A stretch of 64,000 nt of DNA, from NCBI RefSeq assembly GCF_023273855.1, contig NZ_CP096884.1, positions 1,736,001 to 1,800,000 of the forward strand. The letters run 5' to 3'. Source of the DNA: Seonamhaeicola sp. ML3 (GTDB taxonomy: Bacteria > Bacteroidota > Bacteroidia > Flavobacteriales > Flavobacteriaceae). The notes under the pieces are model-generated. The model worked only from the letters and a program-made list of their open reading frames with translations, was not told the DNA's origin and searched no databases. Each line of letters begins with the position of its first letter. Position 1 is the stretch's first letter. A program made the translations under genes and the position numbers. Positions 59,477-64,000 of this stretch are shown piece after piece.

Positions 59477-61420
59477 ATGAAATCGGTAGTTAAACTTTTA
59501 GCATTATCGCTCTTGATTATAGGGTTTTCTTGTAAAAAAGTTAACGAACAGGGTAGTGATAATTCTTCAGCTGAACCTGCTATTGAAACCTATGATATTG
59601 AGCGTATAGAGCCATTAAATTGGTGGGTTGGTTTTAAAAGTCAAGAGTTACAATTATTGGTTAAACACCCCAATATTTCAAAGGCCACTCCAAAGATTAA
59701 TTATACCGGAGTTACTATTGATAAGGTGCATAAAGCCGATAGCCCTAACTATTTATTCATCGATTTAATTATTTCTGAAACTGCAAAAGCAGGAAAGTTT
59801 AATATCACATTCACTTTTGAAAACGGAGATAAAAAACAACACACATATGAGCTGAAAGGCAGAGTAAAGTCTTCCGATGATTTCATAGGTTTTGATAGCT
59901 CTGATGCTATTTTCTTAATCACTCCAGACCGATTTGCTAATGGAAACCCTGATAATGATATTGTTGATTCTATGAACGAAACAACAATAGATAGGACAGA
60001 TGGTTATAGCCGTCACGGTGGAGACATTCAAGGAATTATAAATCATTTAGATTATATATACGACCTTGGTTATACGTCAATTTGGCCGTGTCCGTTATTG
60101 ACTAATGATATGCCTAGAGGCTCTTATCATGGTTATGCTATGACCAACTATTATGAAATTGACCCACGTTTTGGAACCATGGAAGAGTATTTAGAATTAT
60201 CTTCTAAAATGTCTGAAAAGGGTATGAAACTAGTTATGGATCAAGTAGCTAATCATTGTGGGTTAGAACATTGGTGGATGAAAGATTTACCATTCAAGGA
60301 CTGGGTAAATTACCAGCCGCACTATGAGGAAAACAAAGAAGATTGGTCTCGTAAAACAGTAAAAAGGTCTAACCATAAAAGAACTTCAAATCAAGATATT
60401 TATGCTTCTCAGTCTGATAAAGAAGGTATGGCTGATGGTTGGTTTGTTTCTGGAATGCCAGATTTGAATCAACGTAATCCGTTTATTGCCAAATACATTA
60501 TTCAAAATAGTATTTGGTGGATAGAAATAGCAAATCTAGGTGGTATTCGTCAAGATACCTATCCGTATCCAGATAAAAATTTTATGAGTGATTGGGCAGG
60601 TGCAATCATGAGAGAATACCCTAATTTCAGTATCGTTGGTGAAGAGTGGAGTTACAATCCGTTGCTTATTGGGTACTGGCAAGATGGAGCAAAAAATAAT
60701 GATGGTTACGATTCTAATTTAAAGTCTCCAATGGATTTTGCGATGCAGCAAAATATTGTAAATGCTTTAAATGAAGAAGAAGCCTGGGACAAGGGATTAG
60801 TAAAAATGTATGAAGGTTTGGCCAATGATTTTCATTATGTAAAACCAAAAGATATCATGGTTTTTCCAGATAACCACGATATGAGTCGCATCTTTACACA
60901 ATTAGGAGGTGATAAAACGAATACAAAAATGGCCTTAAGTTATTTGCTCACATTACCTCGAATTCCGCAGGTGTATTATGGTACTGAAATCTTTATGGAC
61001 GATTTTGCTAAGCCTGGTGATCACGGACTTATTAGAACAGATTTTCCGGGAGGTTGGGAAGGTGACACTGTTAATGCATTTACAGGTGAAGGCTTAACAG
61101 CCGATCAAAAAGATATGCAAACTTTCATGGCTAAAGTCCTTAATTACAGAAAAGGTAGTAAGGCTATTCATGATGGTAAAACCATCCATTTTGCACCACA
61201 AAATGGTATTTATGTACTTTTTAGGATTCATGAAGAAGAAACTGTTGTACATATTATAAATAAGAATGAAGGTGAAACGAGTATAGATTTGTCAAGGTTT
61301 GGTGAAATAGGCCTTAACGGAAAAACCTTAAGGAATATAGTCACTAATGAAAGTTTAGTTTGGAATAATGTATTGGAATTAACTGGAAAAGGAAGCATGA
61401 TTTTAACAACCAAGTTATAA
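59477..61420 (+). CDS. GH13 alpha-amylase / neopullulanase (SusA-like) lipoprotein
   Basis: A 647-residue protein, lipobox GFSC (Cys19). An N-terminal cyclomaltodextrinase-type domain (NWWVGFKSQELQLLVKHPNI) covers about 45-130, then the GH13 barrel. Catalytic residues are D360 (GIRQDTYPY), E389 (VGEEW) and D468 (FPDNHDM). This is the layout of periplasmic SusA/neopullulanase, which cuts linear and cyclic maltodextrins after import. It follows GH65 by 18 bases and is separated by 2 bases from the next gene. Being a lipoprotein, it may face the periplasm. Confidence 0.95.
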   Translation: MKSVVKLLALSLLIIGFSCKKVNEQGSDNSSAEPAIETYDIERIEPLNWWVGFKSQELQLLVKHPNISKATPKINYTGVTIDKVHKADSPNYLFIDLIISETAKAGKFNITFTFENGDKKQHTYELKGRVKSSDDFIGFDSSDAIFLITPDRFANGNPDNDIVDSMNETTIDRTDGYSRHGGDIQGIINHLDYIYDLGYTSIWPCPLLTNDMPRGSYHGYAMTNYYEIDPRFGTMEEYLELSSKMSEKGMKLVMDQVANHCGLEHWWMKDLPFKDWVNYQPHYEENKEDWSRKTVKRSNHKRTSNQDIYASQSDKEGMADGWFVSGMPDLNQRNPFIAKYIIQNSIWWIEIANLGGIRQDTYPYPDKNFMSDWAGAIMREYPNFSIVGEEWSYNPLLIGYWQDGAKNNDGYDSNLKSPMDFAMQQNIVNALNEEEAWDKGLVKMYEGLANDFHYVKPKDIMVFPDNHDMSRIFTQLGGDKTNTKMALSYLLTLPRIPQVYYGTEIFMDDFAKPGDHGLIRTDFPGGWEGDTVNAFTGEGLTADQKDMQTFMAKVLNYRKGSKAIHDGKTIHFAPQNGIYVLFRIHEEETVVHIINKNEGETSIDLSRFGEIGLNGKTLRNIVTNESLVWNNVLELTGKGSMILTTKL

Positions 61421-61422
61421 TT

Positions 61423-62334
61423 ATGAATAGATTAATAGCGGTCTGCTTCCTTTTACTTTTTTTGTCTTGTAAATCAGAAATAGCTCCAGTTCGTATTACC
61501 GAGAATATAGTTGGGCTTTTAGATCGATATGAGCAGTTCCCTTCTGTAAACATCGAACCTAGAATGGTTGATGTTTGGTTTCCGCAGGATTATTCTGAAG
61601 ATAAAAAATATGCGGTGCTCTATATGCACGACGGACAAATGCTTTTTGATGCCAAAACAACTTGGAATAAACAAGAATGGCAGGTTGATGAGTGGGCTAC
61701 AAAATTGATGAGGCAAGGTAAAACCAAAGACTTTATTGTTGTTGGTGTTCATAACATTAGGGAGCTGAGGAATTCAAATTACTTCCCGCAAAAGGTTTAT
61801 GAAGCATTAATGCAAAAAGACAAGGATTCCTTGAAGGCAATGACCGATAAACAAAATGCCAAATCATTAATAAATTCAGATAGCTATCTTAAATTTTTGG
61901 TGAATGAGCTAAAACCATTTGTAGATGCCAATTACGCCGTAAAAACAGATAAAGACAACACATTTGTAATGGGTTCCAGTAGAGGGGGATTGATTTCAAT
62001 GTATGCCATTAGTGAATATCCAGAAGTTTTTGGAGGGGCAGCCTGTCTTTCCACGCATTGGACAGGTACTTATGATAATATTGATAACGATATTCCCGAT
62101 GCTTTTTTCGATTATATGAAGATGTATCTTCCTAATAGTGAAAATCACAAGTTGTATTTTGATTATGGAGACAAAACCTTGGATGAAAAATATTTACCTT
62201 ATCAGAACAAAGCCGATAGGGTTATTGTCAGTAAAGGTCATGCAAAGAGTATTAAGTTTACGGGAGCAGATCATTCTGAGGTTTCTTGGGGCGCTAGATT
62301 AGATATTCCATTAACCTTTTTATTAGGTAATTAA
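61423..62334 (+). CDS. Esterase-D-like alpha/beta hydrolase, lipoprotein
   Basis: A 303-residue protein with a lipoprotein signal (FLLLFLSC, Cys16). The alpha/beta-hydrolase core has the nucleophile Ser in FVMGSSRGG (near 188) and the final His in TGADHSEVSW near 287; YMHDGQMLF is a strand-end oxyanion candidate. It belongs to the putative-esterase family that includes feruloyl esterases and IroE-like enzymes. It overlaps no gene but sits 2 bases after the SusA-like gene, so it belongs to the operon. A role in removing acyl groups from glucans is possible, not shown. Confidence 0.85.
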   Translation: MNRLIAVCFLLLFLSCKSEIAPVRITENIVGLLDRYEQFPSVNIEPRMVDVWFPQDYSEDKKYAVLYMHDGQMLFDAKTTWNKQEWQVDEWATKLMRQGKTKDFIVVGVHNIRELRNSNYFPQKVYEALMQKDKDSLKAMTDKQNAKSLINSDSYLKFLVNELKPFVDANYAVKTDKDNTFVMGSSRGGLISMYAISEYPEVFGGAACLSTHWTGTYDNIDNDIPDAFFDYMKMYLPNSENHKLYFDYGDKTLDEKYLPYQNKADRVIVSKGHAKSIKFTGADHSEVSWGARLDIPLTFLLGN

Positions 62335-62382
62335 ATTAAACAGTCAGATTTTTAAAATCAGATTGGCCTGAAACATATAATA

Positions 62383-64000
62383 ATGTATAGTTTGAAACAA
62401 CTTATTCTATTTCTTTTCATTTCAGCAATAACCTTTGCTCAGAATGGCAACAGACTTTTTAAATCGGTAATTGAGAAGGAAAATCAAATTATTGTAGAAG
62501 TAAGCGATGGAGAATATCATGTTCAATTCTATTCATCAGAAATTGTTGAGACTTCCTTCATTCCAAAAGGAGAAAATTTGAATAACGCATCACATGCTGT
62601 TATTCTTGATGTACCAAATCTAAACGCTGAAATTCAAGAAAGTGATTCATTGATTACCATAGCTACTGCAGGTATCAAGGTTGAAATAGCTAAAAAACCA
62701 TTTCAGATTTCTTATGCTTATAAAGGGGAATCTATAATTTCAGAAAAGCGAGGCTTTTACCATTCTGCTCATGAACCAATGGATTTGGTAAGTGGTAATA
62801 TCAAAACTAAGAGCACCGATAAAATTGAATTCAATGTAACGCCCAATGAAGTGCTGTATGGCGGTGGAGCAAGAGCGCTCGGGATGAACAGAAGAGGCTA
62901 TAGGTTGCCACTTTATAATAGGGCCCATTACGGTTATGAAACTAAGAGTGAATTGATGAACTATACCATGCCAATTGTGGTGAGTTCAAAACAATATATG
63001 ATTCATTTTGATAATGCGCCAATTGGCTATTTAGACCTTGATAGCAAAGGTGATAATAGCTTAACCTATGAAACTATTTCGGGAAGAAAAACCTATCAAA
63101 TCATTGTAGGTGACTCGTGGTATGATTTACTAGATAATTATACCGATTTAACTGGAAAACAACCCATGTTGCCTCGTTGGGCTTTGGGAAATTTTTCCAG
63201 TAGGTTCGGTTACCATTCCCAAGTCGAAACAGAAGCCACTATTACAAAATTTCAAGAAGAAGAAATTCCAGTAGATGCCGTTATTTTAGATTTATATTGG
63301 TTTGGGAAAGCGGTTAAAGGAACCATGGGGAATCTGGAGTTTTTAAAAGATTCATTCCCAAACCCTAAACAGATGATTAAGAATCTTCAAGATAAAAATG
63401 TAGAGACGATATTAATTACAGAGCCTTTTGTGCTGACCACTTCAAAAAGATGGGATGAAGCCGTAAGCAAAGCTATTTTAGCTAAAGATTCATTAGGTAA
63501 TCCTTTTACATTCGATTTCTATTTCGGGAATACAGGATTGATCGATATTTATAATTCGAAAGGAAAAAGTTGGTTCAAAAATATTTATAAAGACTTGTCG
63601 AAAATGGGCGTGACCGGATTTTGGGGGGATTTAGGAGAGCCAGAAGTGCATCCAAACGGCTTGTTACATGCCATGGGTACAGCCAATGAAATGCATAATA
63701 TTTACGGGCATCATTGGGCAGAATTAGTTTTTGATGCGAATAAGGAAATGAATCCTAGTCAAAGACCATTTATTTTGATGCGAGCTGGTTATTCTGGCTC
63801 ACAACGTTTTGGTATGGTGCCTTGGTCTGGAGATGTTAATAGAACTTGGGGTGGACTAAACAGACAACCAGAAATTGCTTTACAAATGGGACTGCAAGGA
63901 TTGGCGTTTATGCATTCAGATTTAGGAGGCTTTGCAGGGGCTAATTTAGATGACGAACTATATGTGCGTTGGTTGCAATATGGAGTTTTTCAACCAATTT
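62383..64000 (+). CDS. GH31 alpha-glucosidase, 3' part outside the window
   Basis: Start ATG at 62383; 539 codons are in the window and the frame stays open at the edge. A signal peptide ends at TFAQ (residue 20). The N-terminal beta-sandwich has VLYGGGARALGMNRRGYRLPLYN, then the barrel with PRWALGNFSSRFGYHSQVE and AVILDLYWFG. The nucleophile is D416 in GFWGDLGEPE and the acid/base D484 in WSGDVNR. GH31 members cut glucose from maltodextrin ends. It is the last visible gene of the plus-strand alpha-glucan operon. Confidence 0.95.
   Translation, partial: MYSLKQLILFLFISAITFAQNGNRLFKSVIEKENQIIVEVSDGEYHVQFYSSEIVETSFIPKGENLNNASHAVILDVPNLNAEIQESDSLITIATAGIKVEIAKKPFQISYAYKGESIISEKRGFYHSAHEPMDLVSGNIKTKSTDKIEFNVTPNEVLYGGGARALGMNRRGYRLPLYNRAHYGYETKSELMNYTMPIVVSSKQYMIHFDNAPIGYLDLDSKGDNSLTYETISGRKTYQIIVGDSWYDLLDNYTDLTGKQPMLPRWALGNFSSRFGYHSQVETEATITKFQEEEIPVDAVILDLYWFGKAVKGTMGNLEFLKDSFPNPKQMIKNLQDKNVETILITEPFVLTTSKRWDEAVSKAILAKDSLGNPFTFDFYFGNTGLIDIYNSKGKSWFKNIYKDLSKMGVTGFWGDLGEPEVHPNGLLHAMGTANEMHNIYGHHWAELVFDANKEMNPSQRPFILMRAGYSGSQRFGMVPWSGDVNRTWGGLNRQPEIALQMGLQGLAFMHSDLGGFAGANLDDELYVRWLQYGVFQPI

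Overview
This 64 kb window is chromosomal DNA of a member of the Flavobacteriaceae (phylum Bacteroidota), most likely marine. The base composition is AT-rich. Promoters of the Bacteroidota type (TTTG, about 19 bp, TAnnTTTG) stand in front of both tRNA genes. Other family markers are a DnaE with a fused proofreading exonuclease, a SusC/SusD locus, a C-terminal type IX secretion signal, many lipoproteins with short signal peptides, and several GC-rich dispersed palindromes. No phage, insertion sequence, rRNA or CRISPR array was seen. The species cannot be named from the sequence alone.

Positions 1-16000 hold housekeeping and small stress genes. They begin with rimM (cut by the window edge) and rpsP on the minus strand, then dnaE, a serine hydrolase lipoprotein sitting between the real dnaE 3' end and a decayed second copy of that end, and a secreted lipoprotein. 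An operon of two SRPBCC proteins around an ArsR-type regulator follows, with twin operators. Next come trxA, a ClpP-type protease, a DUF58 protein, tRNA-Asp, a lipoprotein, a 49-residue PspC protein, an MMPL/RND transporter and a DNA/RNA endonuclease.

Positions 16000-36000 hold a HAD phosphatase, a TonB-dependent receptor, a LacI-type regulator, and a TPR histidine kinase with its LuxR-type response regulator, preceded by a 48-residue lipoprotein with a long leader. Then come a DUF456 protein, a glycosyltransferase with a flippase-like partner, an outer-membrane protein, ruvC, hemW, a cyclase-family protein, DUF4230, MmcQ/YjbR, a PhnA-type protein, two tandem STAS proteins, DUF4407 and an EamA transporter. 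Shared sequence signals in noncoding DNA link the kinase/lipoprotein leader to the STAS genes.

Positions 36000-42000 hold an M20 dipeptidase, tRNA-Leu, transketolase with transaldolase (non-oxidative pentose phosphate pathway), a small heat-shock protein and a 60-residue protein.

Positions 42000-64000 are a complete alpha-glucan (maltodextrin/starch) utilisation locus. On the minus strand lie SusC, SusD, SusE, a SusF-like protein with three tandem modules, a multidomain secreted GH13 amylase with a type IX secretion tail, and a lipoprotein. Facing away on the plus strand are a LacI-type regulator, an MFS sugar transporter, beta-phosphoglucomutase, a GH65 phosphorylase, a SusA-like GH13 lipoprotein, an esterase-like lipoprotein and a GH31 alpha-glucosidase cut by the window edge. 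A perfect 14-bp palindrome in the divergent susC-lacI region is the likely operator. The inferred flow is: surface amylase and SusCDEF import malto-oligosaccharides, periplasmic GH13 and GH31 trim them, the MFS protein imports maltose, and GH65 plus PgmB convert it to glucose and glucose 6-phosphate.
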